Shown in pieces: positions 47,465 to 57,025 of a stretch of DNA of 64,000 nucleotides; the first letter of the stretch is position 1; every line of letters begins with the position of its first letter. Origin of the DNA: Marisediminicola antarctica. Its GTDB lineage: Bacteria; Actinomycetota; Actinomycetes; Actinomycetales; Microbacteriaceae. The notes under the pieces are model-generated. The model was not told where the DNA came from. It saw nothing but the letters and a program-made list of their open reading frames with translations, and did not search any database. The stretch covers positions 1,798,001-1,862,000 of the forward strand of contig NZ_CP017146.1 in assembly GCF_009930795.1 (NCBI RefSeq), read 5' to 3'. A program made the translations under genes and the position numbers.

Positions 47465-48420
47465 TGGGACGCTCCTTCAGACGCCGACGCGGTTCCGCCT
47501 GCGTGGTACTCGACCTCGTTCTGGGTGAGGGACATGTAGGCCTCCTCGAGAGATCCCGCCACCGGGGTCAGCTCATGCAGTGCGAGGCCCGCGGATGCCG
47601 CGAGTTCGCCTATCCGGGCGGCGTCGAGACCGCTTACCTGAAATACGTCGGGTTCGTTCGTGCTCGAGCCGGGATGCACCTGGACCTGGGTGCCGAGCTC
47701 TGTGCTGGCGAGCAGTTCGCGCAGCCGTGCCGCGTGCGGGGTGCGAACCCGCACGAGGGTTCCACCGGAGAGAGCGACGATGTCGGCGACGGGCGCGTCG
47801 GCAATGACCCGGCCGCGGCCGAGCACGATGATGTGGTCGGCGGTCAGGGCCATCTCGCTCATCAGGTGAGATGAGAGGAAGATGGTGCGGCCCTCGCTGG
47901 CGAGCTGGCGCGCGAGGCTCCGCACCCACATCACGCCCTCGGGGTCGAGTCCGTTCACGGGTTCGTCGAGCACAAGGGTCGCGGGGTCGCCGAGCAGCGC
48001 GGCGGCGATGCCGAGGCGCTGGCCCATGCCGAGCGAGAAGCCGCCGACGCGCTTGCGCGCGACGGAGTCGAGCCCGGTCAGGCCGATGACCTCGTCGACG
48101 CGCGTGCGACCGATACCGTGGGTCGCGCCGACAGCGAGAAGGTGATTCACGGCGCTGCGGCCGGTGTGGATCGCCTTCGCGTCAAGAAGCATTCCGACCT
48201 CGCGCAATGGTGCACGATGGGCGGCGTAGGGCTTGCCGTTCACCGTGACCGATCCGGAAGTGGCCCTGTCGAGTCCCACGATGAGGCGCATCGTCGTTGA
48301 CTTTCCCGCGCCGTTCGGCCCGAGGAATCCGGTGACCATGCCGGGGCGCACAGTGAAGCTGATGCCGTCGACCGCCTTCTTGCTCCCGTAATGTTTGCTG
48401 AGCTCGCGCGCTTCAATCAT
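47461..48420 (-). CDS. ABC transporter ATP-binding protein
   Basis: 319 residues from ATG 48420 (GAGG 8 nt upstream). Walker A GPNGAGKST (about 34-42), signature LGMGQRLG, a slight variant of LSGGQ, Walker B LVLDEPVNGLDP, and the H-loop in LSSHLMSE. C-terminal extension (about 220-319) is typical of drug- and bacitracin-type exporters. Pairs with the downstream permease. Confidence 0.92.
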   Translation of the reverse strand: MIEARELSKHYGSKKAVDGISFTVRPGMVTGFLGPNGAGKSTTMRLIVGLDRATSGSVTVNGKPYAAHRAPLREVGMLLDAKAIHTGRSAVNHLLAVGATHGIGRTRVDEVIGLTGLDSVARKRVGGFSLGMGQRLGIAAALLGDPATLVLDEPVNGLDPEGVMWVRSLARQLASEGRTIFLSSHLMSEMALTADHIIVLGRGRVIADAPVADIVALSGGTLVRVRTPHAARLRELLASTELGTQVQVHPGSSTNEPDVFQVSGLDAARIGELAASAGLALHELTPVAGSLEEAYMSLTQNEVEYHAGGTASASEGASQ

Positions 48421-48475
48421 GAAATTATCCTCATCTAATCAGTGTGACGCGCAGCGCGGCAGCCGCGGATCGCCC

Positions 48476-51022
48476 CTACTCGGTGTCCTTCGCCTGCACC
48501 ATGAGGGCACGCTCGACGCCCGCGAGATTCTCGATCACGAGGCGACGGAGCGCGGGCGTGTCGGGATTCGCGGTGAGCCAGCTCGTCGTCGCGTCGCGCA
48601 GTGCGGCGTTGGCGAGGCCGGCGGGGTACAGCCCGACGATGAGGTTTTCGGCGATCGAGTGCGAGCGCGACTCCCAGATGCCGCGGATGCTGTCGAAGTA
48701 GCGCGCGACGACCGGCTGGAGTGACGACGGGTCATTCGTGTGCTGGAAACCGACCGTGGTCTGGCGCACGATGGCGTTCGGCAGTTCGTCGCTGTCGACG
48801 AGGGAGGAGAACGCCGCGAGCTTGCCCTCGGTGGTCGGGATCGCGGCGGTCACGCGAGCAGCGGCCTGCTGACCGTTGGCGGTGTTGTCCTTGGCCAGTG
48901 CCTGGCGAATCTCCTCGAGGCCGGCGGCGCCGTTGAGTACGAGACCTTCGAGCAGCTCCCAGCCGAGATCCGTGTCGACCTCGAGCCCGTCGAGCGGCGT
49001 GGAGCCGTCGAGCAGACCGCGCAGGGCCGCGACATGCTCAGGCGTGTTGGCGAGGTTCGCGAAGAACTTGACGAACTGGAACTGCGCGTCGGATCCGGCA
49101 TCCGCCGCCCTGGCCAGCTCGAGCAGCTTGTCGGCCACGTTCTTCAGCGTCTCGGTTCTGGTTGCGGGGTCGACGTAGATGCGCACCACTGTGAGCAGCT
49201 GGGTGAGCGTCGTGCGGATGGTGGTCGACTCCGACTCGGTCGCGATGTTGCCGAGCACGAGGCGCACATAGTCGCTGGCCGTGGACTCGCCGTCGCGGGT
49301 GGAGTCCCACACCGAGCCCCAGACGATTGCTCGCGCAAGCGGGTTGTCGATCGCGGACAGGTGGTCGATCGCGGTTCCGAGCGACTGCTCGTCGAGGCGC
49401 ACCTTGGCGTAGGCGAGGTCGTCGTCGTTGACGAGAATGAGCGCGGGGCGTTGGCGGCCGACGAAGCCCGGCACCTCGGTGCGTTCGCCGTCGACATCGG
49501 TCTCGAGCCGGTCGTCGCGCACGAGCTTGCCGCCGGCGAGGTCATAGAAGCCGATGGCGAGGCGGTGCGGGCGGATCGTCGGGTAGTCCGGCGCCGCAGT
49601 CTGGAGGATAGCGAACGAGGTGATCTTGCCCGCCGCATCCGTCTCGATCTCGGGGCGCAGCGTGTTGACGCCGGCGGTCTCGAGCCACAGCTTCGACCAC
49701 TCGGTCAGCTCGCGGCCGCTGGTCGCTTCGAGCTCGGTGAACAGGTCTCCGAGTTCGGTGTTGCCGTAGGCGTGCTTCTTGAAGTACGCCGCGACGCCGG
49801 CGTAGAAGGCGTCGATGCCGACCCAGGCGACGAGCTGCTTGAGTACGGAGCCGCCCTTCGCGTAGGTGATGCCGTCGAAGTTGACCTGCACGTCTTCGAG
49901 GTCGTTGATCGTCGCGAACACCGGATGGGTGGAGGGCAGCTGGTCCTGCTTGTAGGCCCAGCTCTTCTCCATCGCCTGGAAGGTGGTCCAGGCCTCGGTC
50001 CACTCGGTCGCCTCGGCGGTGGCGATCGTGGAGGCCCACTCGGCGAAGGACTCGTTGAGCCACAGGTCGTTCCACCACTTCATGGTGACGAGGTCCCCGA
50101 ACCACATGTGGGCGAGCTCGTGCAGGATCGTGACGACCCTGCGCTCGCGCACGGCGTCGGTGACCTTGCCACGGAACACGTAGGTCTCGGTGAAGGTCAC
50201 CGCGCCAGCGTTTTCCATCGCGCCGGCGTTGAACTCCGGCACGAACAGCTGGTCGTACTTCTCGAACGGGTACGCGTAGTCGAACTTCTCCTCGAAGTAC
50301 GCGAACCCCTCGCGGGTCTTCGCGAAGATGTAATCGGCGTCGAGGTACTGGCTGAGCGACTTGCGGGCGAAGATACCGAGGGGGATCACCCGACCGTCGC
50401 TCGAGGTCAGCGTCGAACGGGTCTCCTGGTACGGGCCAGCGACGATGGCGGTGACGTAGCTGGAGAGCACCGGGGTGGGGGCGAACCGCCACGTCGCACT
50501 GGTCGTGCCCTCGATGGGTTCGGGCGTCGGGGTGGGCGAGTTGCTGACGACGGCCCACGCGGCCGGAGCGGTGATCGTGAAGGTGAAGGTGGCCTTGAGG
50601 TCCGGCTGTTCGAAGACGGCGAAGACGCGGCGGGAGTCGGGCACCTCGAACTGCGAGTAGAGGTAGACCTCGTCATCGACAGGGTCGACGAATCGGTGCA
50701 GTCCTTCGCCGGTGTTGGTGTACTCCGCGTCGGCGACGACGGTGAGCACGTTGAGGTCGGCGAGGTCGTGGAGCTGGATGCGCACGCCGTCGTTCACCGC
50801 GGCCGGGTCGAGCTCGCGGCCGTTGAGGTGCACTGAGTGCACGGTGCGGGTGAGGTGATCGATGAAGGTCGACGCTCCGGCACTCGCGGAGAAACGCACC
50901 ACGGTGGTGCTGCGGAAGGTCTCGCTGTCGGTCGTGAGGTCGAGGGTGATGTCGTAGTTCTCGACCGACACCGTGGCCTTCCGCTCTTGCGCTTCGACCC
51001 TGGTGAGGTTTTCTCCTGGCAC
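48476..51022 (-). CDS. pepN: Aminopeptidase N (M1 family)
   Basis: 848 residues from GTG 51022, preceded by GAAGGAGAAG. N-terminal beta domain, exopeptidase motif GAMENAGAVTF, and the zinc site HELAHMWFGDLVTMKWW with the third ligand in NESFAEW. The long helical C-terminal domain (ERAP1-like) is complete. Cuts N-terminal amino acids from peptides in the cytoplasm. No signal peptide. Confidence 0.95.
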   Translation of the reverse strand: MPGENLTRVEAQERKATVSVENYDITLDLTTDSETFRSTTVVRFSASAGASTFIDHLTRTVHSVHLNGRELDPAAVNDGVRIQLHDLADLNVLTVVADAEYTNTGEGLHRFVDPVDDEVYLYSQFEVPDSRRVFAVFEQPDLKATFTFTITAPAAWAVVSNSPTPTPEPIEGTTSATWRFAPTPVLSSYVTAIVAGPYQETRSTLTSSDGRVIPLGIFARKSLSQYLDADYIFAKTREGFAYFEEKFDYAYPFEKYDQLFVPEFNAGAMENAGAVTFTETYVFRGKVTDAVRERRVVTILHELAHMWFGDLVTMKWWNDLWLNESFAEWASTIATAEATEWTEAWTTFQAMEKSWAYKQDQLPSTHPVFATINDLEDVQVNFDGITYAKGGSVLKQLVAWVGIDAFYAGVAAYFKKHAYGNTELGDLFTELEATSGRELTEWSKLWLETAGVNTLRPEIETDAAGKITSFAILQTAAPDYPTIRPHRLAIGFYDLAGGKLVRDDRLETDVDGERTEVPGFVGRQRPALILVNDDDLAYAKVRLDEQSLGTAIDHLSAIDNPLARAIVWGSVWDSTRDGESTASDYVRLVLGNIATESESTTIRTTLTQLLTVVRIYVDPATRTETLKNVADKLLELARAADAGSDAQFQFVKFFANLANTPEHVAALRGLLDGSTPLDGLEVDTDLGWELLEGLVLNGAAGLEEIRQALAKDNTANGQQAAARVTAAIPTTEGKLAAFSSLVDSDELPNAIVRQTTVGFQHTNDPSSLQPVVARYFDSIRGIWESRSHSIAENLIVGLYPAGLANAALRDATTSWLTANPDTPALRRLVIENLAGVERALMVQAKDTE

Positions 51023-51091
51023 AACTTCTCCTTCGTGACGGCGGGTCGGCTCGTGACCGACGACCCCACCCTATCCGTCACGCGGATCAGG

Positions 51092-51769
51092 TCAGGCCGG
51101 AGTGAGCGACACCGTTCGCTGCCGCGACTGGTCCGGCGTGCGCAGCAACCGGTCGCAATCGTCGATCGCCGTCTGCAGTAGTTTGCGGAGTCGCTCGTCC
51201 GGGTTGTCGATGCACGCCTCGCCGATTCCGGCGACGGCGACATTGACGATGGCGTCGTACATCGGTGCGAACGCCTTAGGCTGGCGCCTCATCAGCGAGG
51301 CGAGTTGCTGGGTCGCCCACAGTTCAGCCAGTGGGGCGCGGTTCAAGGCGGCACGGACGATCAGGTTCACCCCGGCGGCACCCTCCGGGTCGACCTCGGC
51401 GAGCCTTGCCTCGCAGCGGATGAGTCCGACGGCGAGGGCGCGCTGGCGGGCTTCGCTCGCGACGGGAAGCGCTGCGGATGCGGCGCGGACGGCGATGGTG
51501 AGTTCGACCCGCTCGTCATCGCCGACCAGGCCGATGACCGACGGGATCATCTCACCGAGCCGCGAGCGGCTCGCATCCGTCGTCCAATCGTTCACCAGCC
51601 GGGAGAGAGAGGCGAGGGCGGGATGCGTGCACGTCGGGTGGTCGGTCCACCGCTCGCCCGCGAGGAACGATGCGAACTCCATGAAGCATGCTCCGCGTTT
51701 GGGGCTGCGATGCTTGCCGCGTGACAGCACAGGCATCATGTCGGGTGAAAGGTTACTGATTGCTGCCAT
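51092..51769 (-). CDS. Conserved actinobacterial protein of unknown function
   Basis: 225 residues from ATG 51769, chosen because GGAGGT lies 6 nt upstream; the frame is open to 51886. N-terminal SRGKHRSPKRGACFMEFASFLAGERWTDH looks well conserved in actinobacterial hypothetical proteins, followed by an all-helical body (NPDERLRKLLQTAID). No transmembrane segment, no motif I can name. It starts 80 bp after the amylosucrase stop, so it may share that transcript. Confidence 0.8.
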   Translation of the reverse strand: MAAISNLSPDMMPVLSRGKHRSPKRGACFMEFASFLAGERWTDHPTCTHPALASLSRLVNDWTTDASRSRLGEMIPSVIGLVGDDERVELTIAVRAASAALPVASEARQRALAVGLIRCEARLAEVDPEGAAGVNLIVRAALNRAPLAELWATQQLASLMRRQPKAFAPMYDAIVNVAVAGIGEACIDNPDERLRKLLQTAIDDCDRLLRTPDQSRQRTVSLTPA

Positions 51770-51849
51770 GAGACACCTCCAGAGAAACCGGAATCCATCG
51801 GGATTAAAGTCTCCTACTGCTGGCCGGGCGGGGCCAGTCCCAATGCCTG

Positions 51850-53766
51850 TTAATTCGGTGGGTTGACCTCGGCGGTTCTGAGCCATGCGAATTCGTGCGG
51901 CCGCAGTCGCAGCCCGCCCGCAAGCGACACGTCCTCGCCACGGGTGAGCTCGTGCGCGCTCGGGACGAAACCCGACAGCGTCGCGGCCGAGACGAGTTCG
52001 TCAGTGTCGGCGAAGTTCGCCAGCACGAGCACGGTCGTGCCGGCGCCCGGCCGCTGGTAGCCCAGAACGTGCGGGTTGTTCGTTTCGAAGCCGATCAGCT
52101 GCCCGCCGGCGAGCTCCGGCGCATCGCGACGCACCTCGATGAGACGGTGCAGGCCCGCGTAGATCATGCCGGCATCGGTGCGCGGGTCATCGCGTTCAGC
52201 GTAGCGGTCGGCCGGATACGGCGGTCTGTTCACCCAGCGGCTGTCGAGGGCATGGTCGGGGTTGTCGGTGTAGCTGTAATCGTTGAGCTGGCCGACCTCG
52301 TCACCGAGGTAGATCAGAGGGATACCACCGGTGCTCAGCACGATGGAGTGGGCAAGGTGGATGCGGCTGATCGCGCCCGGGTGGTGTTGCCCGAGACCGA
52401 CGAGGGATGCCGTGGTGCCGGCAATGCGGCAGTCGCCCGTGCGCGGGTTGTCCTGGAACGGCACCCCCCGGGCGAAGCTGCCCTCGAACCGGTTCACGAA
52501 GAAGGCGTTGAGGAAGCGCCGGTGCTCAGTGCCGTCGAGGCCGAGCTCCGCGGCATCCTCATCTGAGAACGTCCAGCCGATGTCGTCGTGGCTTCGCACA
52601 TAGTTGATCCACGCGGTGCCCGCCGGCAGGTTGTGCCGCCGGTCCAGGGCTTGGGAGAGCAGCCCGACGCTGCGTGTCGCAAGCGACTCCCAGATCAGCG
52701 CCATCTGCAGCGGGTTGTATGAGAGCTGGCACTCGGCCGGATCGATGTACCGCACCACCTCATCGGGGTGCACGATCGCCTCCGACTTGAACAGCAGTGA
52801 CGGAGCCGCGATTCGGCAGACGGCGTTGAAGGCCTTAATCAGTGTGTGCGCCTGGGGGAGGGACTCGCACACGGTGCCGAGCTGCTTCCAGATGAAGGCG
52901 ACGGCGTCCATGCGAAGGATGTCGATTCCGACGTTGGCGAGGAACAGCATCTCTCCCGCCATCGCGCGGAAGACCGCGGGGTTGGAGTAGTTCAGGTCCC
53001 ACTGGAACGAGTGGAAGGTCGCCCACACCCAACGCCCGTCCTCGAGTTGCACGAACGAGCCCGGGTGGTCGTCCGGGAAGATCTCGCGCACCGTCTGCTC
53101 GTAGGCGTCGGGCATCTCCCGGTCAGGGAACATCCAGTAGTAGTCCTCGAAGCCGTCGTCGCGCGCGATGGCGCGCCTCGCCCACTCGTGCTCGTTCGAG
53201 GTGTGGTTGAAGATGAAGTCGACCACGAGCGAGATTCCGGCGGCACGGAGGTCTGCGGCGAGCACGCGAAGCTGGTCCATGTCGCCGAGTGCCGGATTGA
53301 CGTCCCGATAGCTGGACACCGCGTAGCCGCCGTCGGAGTTGCGCTCGGGCGCGAGGAACAGCGGCATGAGGTGCAGGTAGGTCAGGCCGAGTTCCTGGAA
53401 GTACGGGATCTTCGCCCGCACCCCGTCGAGGTCTCCGGCGTACCGGTCGACGTAGCAGACGCCGCCGAGCATGTCGGCGGACTGGAACCAGTCGGGGTTC
53501 GCCTCCCGGCGGGCGTCGAATTCTTTCAGCTCCGGCGCCCGGTCCTGCCACGAGTCGGCCATCTGCTGCACGAGGAGGGCGAGTTGCTCGTCGCAGTCGT
53601 CGCGTTCGCCGTATACCTCGGTGAAGAGCTCCCGAAGTGTCGGGTACATCGCCGTGAACCGCGCGGTGAGGTCGTCGAGGTCGGCGGCTGTGCCCGACCA
53701 GAGTTCCGACACGTTCTTCCAGAGCCGGGATGCGTGGGCGCGGTCGTCGTCAGTAGGGGGCGGCAC
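51850..53766 (-). CDS. Amylosucrase-type glycoside hydrolase (GH13)
   Basis: 638 residues from GTG 53766. The catalytic trio falls at D287 ([10 protein letters not shown]), E329 ([10 protein letters not shown]) and D394 (RSHDD), one residue away from D286/E328/D393 of the well-studied Neisseria amylosucrase, and total length is also the same. Also [13 protein letters not shown] and [11 protein letters not shown]. Likely transfers glucose from sucrose onto alpha-1,4-glucan, or is a close relative that only hydrolyses sucrose. Divergent from the DsbA-like gene. Confidence 0.9.
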   Translation of the reverse strand: MPPPTDDDRAHASRLWKNVSELWSGTAADLDDLTARFTAMYPTLRELFTEVYGERDDCDEQLALLVQQMADSWQDRAPELKEFDARREANPDWFQSADMLGGVCYVDRYAGDLDGVRAKIPYFQELGLTYLHLMPLFLAPERNSDGGYAVSSYRDVNPALGDMDQLRVLAADLRAAGISLVVDFIFNHTSNEHEWARRAIARDDGFEDYYWMFPDREMPDAYEQTVREIFPDDHPGSFVQLEDGRWVWATFHSFQWDLNYSNPAVFRAMAGEMLFLANVGIDILRMDAVAFIWKQLGTVCESLPQAHTLIKAFNAVCRIAAPSLLFKSEAIVHPDEVVRYIDPAECQLSYNPLQMALIWESLATRSVGLLSQALDRRHNLPAGTAWINYVRSHDDIGWTFSDEDAAELGLDGTEHRRFLNAFFVNRFEGSFARGVPFQDNPRTGDCRIAGTTASLVGLGQHHPGAISRIHLAHSIVLSTGGIPLIYLGDEVGQLNDYSYTDNPDHALDSRWVNRPPYPADRYAERDDPRTDAGMIYAGLHRLIEVRRDAPELAGGQLIGFETNNPHVLGYQRPGAGTTVLVLANFADTDELVSAATLSGFVPSAHELTRGEDVSLAGGLRLRPHEFAWLRTAEVNPPN

Positions 53767-53772
53767 GATTCA

Positions 53773-53778
53773 AGTCTA
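53773..53778 (-). promoter_or_regulatory. -10 element, leaderless start of the GH13 gene
   Basis: TAGACT on the minus strand, 6 nt from GTG 53766. Confidence 0.55.
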
Positions 53779-53813
53779 GAACCGCGCTCAGCAATCGCGC
53801 GTCGCGACGCGGA

Positions 53814-53819
53814 TAGGCT
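53814..53819 (+). promoter_or_regulatory. -10 element, leaderless start of the DsbA-like gene
   Basis: TAGGCT, 6 nt, then ATG 53826. Together with the GH13 -10 it makes a 59-bp divergent pair in which both starts are leaderless. Confidence 0.55.
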
Positions 53820-53825
53820 TGAACA

Positions 53826-54455
53826 ATGACTTCTGTTCCTGCTGCCGCTTCTGACACCGTTCGCGTCGAATTCTGGTTCGACCCGTCCTGCCCGTGGGCG
53901 TGGATGACCTCACGCTGGGTAGACGAGGTGGCCAGGCACCGCGACATCGCGGTCACCTGGAACATTATGAGCCTCGCGGTGCTCAACGAGGACAACGACG
54001 TCGATGACGCCCACAGTGCATTCCTGCCGAGGGCGCTCAAGTACACGAGGCTCGTCGCGGCGGCGAAGGAGATCCACGGCCAGGAGGCGGTGAAGGACCT
54101 CTACGACGCGCTCGGCACCCGCATCCATCTGGAGGGCGACGCGGATCCGGATTCGGTGATCCCCGCGGCGCTAAATGAAGCGGGCCTTCCCGCCGACCTC
54201 GCCCGCTTCGCCGACACCGACGAGTACGACGTGCAGATGCGCGCGTCGCACTTTGAGGGCATCGGCCGGGTGGGACAGGATGTCGGCACACCCGTGATCG
54301 CCGTGAACGGCGTCGCGTTCTTCGGACCCGTCATCTCGCCGGCGCCCAAGGGCGAGCGGGCACTCGTGCTCTGGGACGGCGTCGTCGCCGCGGCATCCTA
54401 CGACGGCTTCTTCGAGCTCAAGCGATCCCGTACCCGGGGCCCCATCTTCGACTGA
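53826..54455 (+). CDS. DsbA-like thioredoxin-fold protein (Rv2466c type)
   Basis: 209 residues, the same length class as Mycobacterium Rv2466c, the mycothiol-dependent nitroreductase. Active site FDPSCPWAWMTSRW has C22-Pro-Trp, but the second cysteine of CPWC is Ala here, as in many relatives. The cis-proline stretch GTPVIAVNG is present. Cytoplasmic and probably mycothiol-linked. The next gene starts at its stop (TGATG). Confidence 0.85.
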   Translation: MTSVPAAASDTVRVEFWFDPSCPWAWMTSRWVDEVARHRDIAVTWNIMSLAVLNEDNDVDDAHSAFLPRALKYTRLVAAAKEIHGQEAVKDLYDALGTRIHLEGDADPDSVIPAALNEAGLPADLARFADTDEYDVQMRASHFEGIGRVGQDVGTPVIAVNGVAFFGPVISPAPKGERALVLWDGVVAAASYDGFFELKRSRTRGPIFD

Positions 54456-54784
54456 TGATTGATCACGCCGAAGCGCTCGCCGCAGTGCTATCCCATGAAC
54501 CGGTTCCGGCGGAGCAGGTGGTAGCCGGCCAGCCGACGACCGGCTCGGTCGCGCTCGGCACCTTCGCCGGACGCGAGTACGGCGTATGGGAAATGTCGCC
54601 GGGTGCGATGTCGGATGTCGAGGTGGATGAGCTGTTCGTCGTCGTCGCCGGGGGCGGACGGATCGAGTTTGCCGACGGCTCGGCACGGGTCGAGCTGCTG
54701 CCGGGGTCGGTGGGCCGTTTCGACGCTGGCACCGCGACCGTCTGGACTGTCACAGAGACGCTGAGGAAGATCTACCTCGCCTGA
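54455..54784 (+). CDS. Small cupin-domain protein
   Basis: 109 residues from ATG 54455, sharing one base with the preceding stop. One cupin barrel: VWEMSPGAMSDVEVDELFVV, then GSVGRFDAGTATVWTV. The usual metal-binding HxH is not obvious, with acids in its place (EVDE), as in the Cupin_3/DUF861 group. Substrate unknown. Likely co-transcribed with the DsbA-like gene. Confidence 0.82.
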   Translation: MIDHAEALAAVLSHEPVPAEQVVAGQPTTGSVALGTFAGREYGVWEMSPGAMSDVEVDELFVVVAGGGRIEFADGSARVELLPGSVGRFDAGTATVWTVTETLRKIYLA

Positions 54785-54791
54785 CTGCTCC

Positions 54792-54797
54792 TAGACT
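54792..54797 (+). promoter_or_regulatory. -10 element, leaderless start of rpiB
   Basis: TAGACT, 7 nt, then ATG 54805. Confidence 0.55.
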
Positions 54798-54804
54798 CTG
54801 GGTC

Positions 54805-55320
54805 ATGCGAATCCATATCGCCACCGACCATGCCGGGCTCGATTTCAGCCGCGACCTCCGGGCGCACCTCCGTGGTGCAGGGCACGAGGTCGTCGACCAC
54901 GGTCCGCAGAGCTACGACCCGCTCGACGACTACCCGAGCTTCTGCATCAACGCGGCGATCGCGGTCGTCGCCGAGCAGGCGGCCGGGATTCCGTCCCTCG
55001 GCGTCGTCTTCGGCGGATCCGGGAACGGCGAGCAGATCGCGGCGAACAAGGTGACCGGTGCGCGCGCCGCACTCGTCTGGAGTGACGCGACGGCTCGGCT
55101 CGCCCGCGAGCACAACGACGCGAACGTGATCTCAATCGGAGCCCGCCAGCACACGGTCGAGGAGGCAAAGGCGTTCATCGACGCGTTCATCGAGCAGCCG
55201 TACACGAACGAGGAACGCCACGCGCGCCGAATCGCGCAGCTCGCCGAGTATGAGCGCAGCGGGCGCATCGCCGGGCACCGAATCGACTCGCCCGCGGCGC
55301 CAGAGCCCGGACGCGTCTAG
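54805..55320 (+). CDS. rpiB: Ribose-5-phosphate isomerase B
   Basis: 171 residues from ATG 54805. Family motifs: IATDHAGLDF (5-14), DYPSFC with the catalytic cysteine, GGSGNGEQIAANKV, and ARQHTVEEA. Interconverts ribose-5-P and ribulose-5-P. Actinobacteria mostly use this form. The C-terminal 20 residues are Pro/Ala/Arg-rich. It is followed 4 bp later by the glycosylase gene. Confidence 0.93.
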   Translation: MRIHIATDHAGLDFSRDLRAHLRGAGHEVVDHGPQSYDPLDDYPSFCINAAIAVVAEQAAGIPSLGVVFGGSGNGEQIAANKVTGARAALVWSDATARLAREHNDANVISIGARQHTVEEAKAFIDAFIEQPYTNEERHARRIAQLAEYERSGRIAGHRIDSPAAPEPGRV

Positions 55321-55324
55321 CCAG

Positions 55325-56350
55325 ATGCCTGAAGGTCATTCCGTCCACCGCATCGCCCGGCAATTCCGCCTCCACTTTGTGGGCAAGCGGGTCTCGGCGT
55401 CGTCGCCGCAGGGCAGGTTCGCGGCGGGGGCCGCGGAGCTCGACGGGCACGTGATGACCGATGCGCGTGCGGTCGGCAAGCAGATGTTCCTCGAGTTCGA
55501 CCACGAGCGCTGGCTGCGCGTTCACCTCGGCATGTATGGCGCCTGGGACTTCGCGGGCGACATCACGGCGGACGCGACTGTGCTTGCCGCGAACGGGCGC
55601 ATGGGGCAGACGAACCAAAAGGGCACCCCGGAGCAGAGCGGCACGCCGGGGGAGCTCGGCACGCCGGGCCAGCCCGTCACGGTTGACGCCGCGGGGGAGG
55701 ACTCGCTCCACAGCATCGGCGCGCCCCGCGTTGCGCGCCTGCGCATGGCGGAGCAGGAGAAGCTCGGGCCCGGCGCCGACACCTTCCCGCCCGAGCCGAT
55801 CGGCGCCGTGCGGGTGCGGCTGCTCACCCACGACACCGTCGCCGACCTGCGGGGTCCGACCGCGTGCGAGGTGCTGGGCGCGGAAGAGGTGCAGGCCGTG
55901 ATCGCTCGGCTTGGCCCTGACCCGCTCGTTGATCCGGGCAAGCGCAGCGAGGACCGCTTTGTCGAGGTCGTGCGCAAGAAGCCGACGCCAATCGGGCTGC
56001 TGCTCATGGACCAGTCCGTTGTGAGCGGGATCGGCAACGTGTACCGTGCGGAACTCCTGTTCCGGGCGCACCTCAACCCTCACACGCCCGGCCGGGATGT
56101 GCCGGAGGAGACGGTGCGGGCGCTCTGGCGGGACTGGTCGAAGCTGTTGAAGCTCGGGGTTCAGCACGGGCAGATGATGACCATGGACCGGCTCGGTGCT
56201 AAGCAGAAAGCGGCTGCGCTCGCCCACCGTGAAGATCGGCACTGGGTCTACCATCGCGCGGGCCTCCCGTGCCGGGTCTGCGGAACTCCCATCGCTGTCG
56301 AGATGGCTGCGGGGCGCAAACTCTACTGGTGTCCGAAGGATCAGGCCTGA
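55325..56350 (+). CDS. Formamidopyrimidine/endonuclease VIII-type DNA glycosylase
   Basis: 341 residues from ATG 55325, with the obligatory MPEGHSVHR (catalytic P2, E3). H2TH helix region with GNVYRAELLFRAHLNP; zinc finger CRVCGTPIAVEM...YWCPKDQA has only three of four cysteines, the last being Asp. A Gly/Thr/Pro insertion (three 18-bp units, 55622-55675) sits in the N-terminal domain. Most like the Nei2 group of actinobacteria. Repairs oxidised pyrimidines. Possibly co-transcribed with rpiB. Confidence 0.88.
   Translation: MPEGHSVHRIARQFRLHFVGKRVSASSPQGRFAAGAAELDGHVMTDARAVGKQMFLEFDHERWLRVHLGMYGAWDFAGDITADATVLAANGRMGQTNQKGTPEQSGTPGELGTPGQPVTVDAAGEDSLHSIGAPRVARLRMAEQEKLGPGADTFPPEPIGAVRVRLLTHDTVADLRGPTACEVLGAEEVQAVIARLGPDPLVDPGKRSEDRFVEVVRKKPTPIGLLLMDQSVVSGIGNVYRAELLFRAHLNPHTPGRDVPEETVRALWRDWSKLLKLGVQHGQMMTMDRLGAKQKAAALAHREDRHWVYHRAGLPCRVCGTPIAVEMAAGRKLYWCPKDQA
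55622..55675 (+). repeat. 18-bp tandem repeat in the glycosylase gene
   Basis: Three degenerate units of 18 bp beginning GGCACCCCGGAG / GGCACGCCGGGG / GGCACGCCGGGC, encoding GTPEQS, GTPGEL and GTPGQP. Confidence 0.75.
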
Positions 56351-56410
56351 CCGGGCGGCACGATGAGCGTGCCTTGAGGGCAAGCCGCCGCAGTGAGAGA
56401 GGATTGTCGG

Positions 56411-57025
56411 ATGCGCAACACTCCCCAGTACGTGCTTGATGATCCGGATGAGGTCCGCCGGCTCATCCGCGAGAACCCGTGGGCCACGATCGTTTCGAAC
56501 ACCAGCACAGGCCTCGTCGCATCGCACTACCCGGTCATCCTTGAAGAGGGCACCGACCAGATCAGCATCGTTAGCCACGTTGGCCGCCCGGACGAGCAGC
56601 TGCATGAGCTCGGTCGGCACGAGGTGCTCGTGATCATTCAGGGGCCGCACGGCTACATTTCGCCGAGCTGGTACGCATCCGACGACTTCGTGCCGACCTG
56701 GAACCACGTGACAGCCCACCTCTACGGCACACCCGAGGTCCTCAGCGACGAGGAGAATTTCCGCGTGCTCGGCGAGCTCGTCGACCACTTCGAGGCGCCC
56801 CTGCCCGAACCGATGAGCCTCGATATCGACGAGGCTCAGGCGCGCCGCATCGCCCGCGGCACGGTCGGCCTTCGGCTCGTCGTCACGAGGTTCGATGCGC
56901 GGCTCAAGCTGAGCCAGAACAAGCCCGGCGCGGTCGTCGACCGCATCGTCGAGCAACTCGAGCACGGCAACCACTACGCCCAGCCAGCCCTCGCCCGCGA
57001 AATGCGATTGGTGCAGGGCGAGTGA
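56411..57025 (+). CDS. FMN-binding split-barrel protein (PaiB-like)
   Basis: 204 residues from ATG 56411. Contains WATIVSNTSTGLVASHYP near residue 24, QGPHGYISPSWY and VPTWNHVTAHLYG, all typical of the PaiB/FMN-binding negative regulator family of Gram-positive bacteria. Binding of FMN or haem is known for relatives; a direct regulatory role here is not shown. It overlaps the amidohydrolase gene by four bases. Confidence 0.88.
   Translation: MRNTPQYVLDDPDEVRRLIRENPWATIVSNTSTGLVASHYPVILEEGTDQISIVSHVGRPDEQLHELGRHEVLVIIQGPHGYISPSWYASDDFVPTWNHVTAHLYGTPEVLSDEENFRVLGELVDHFEAPLPEPMSLDIDEAQARRIARGTVGLRLVVTRFDARLKLSQNKPGAVVDRIVEQLEHGNHYAQPALAREMRLVQGE

Noticed and set aside
48740-50836. 698-codon plus-strand frame opposite pepN
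   Set aside because: Antisense of the aminopeptidase, whose motifs are unmistakable on the minus strand.
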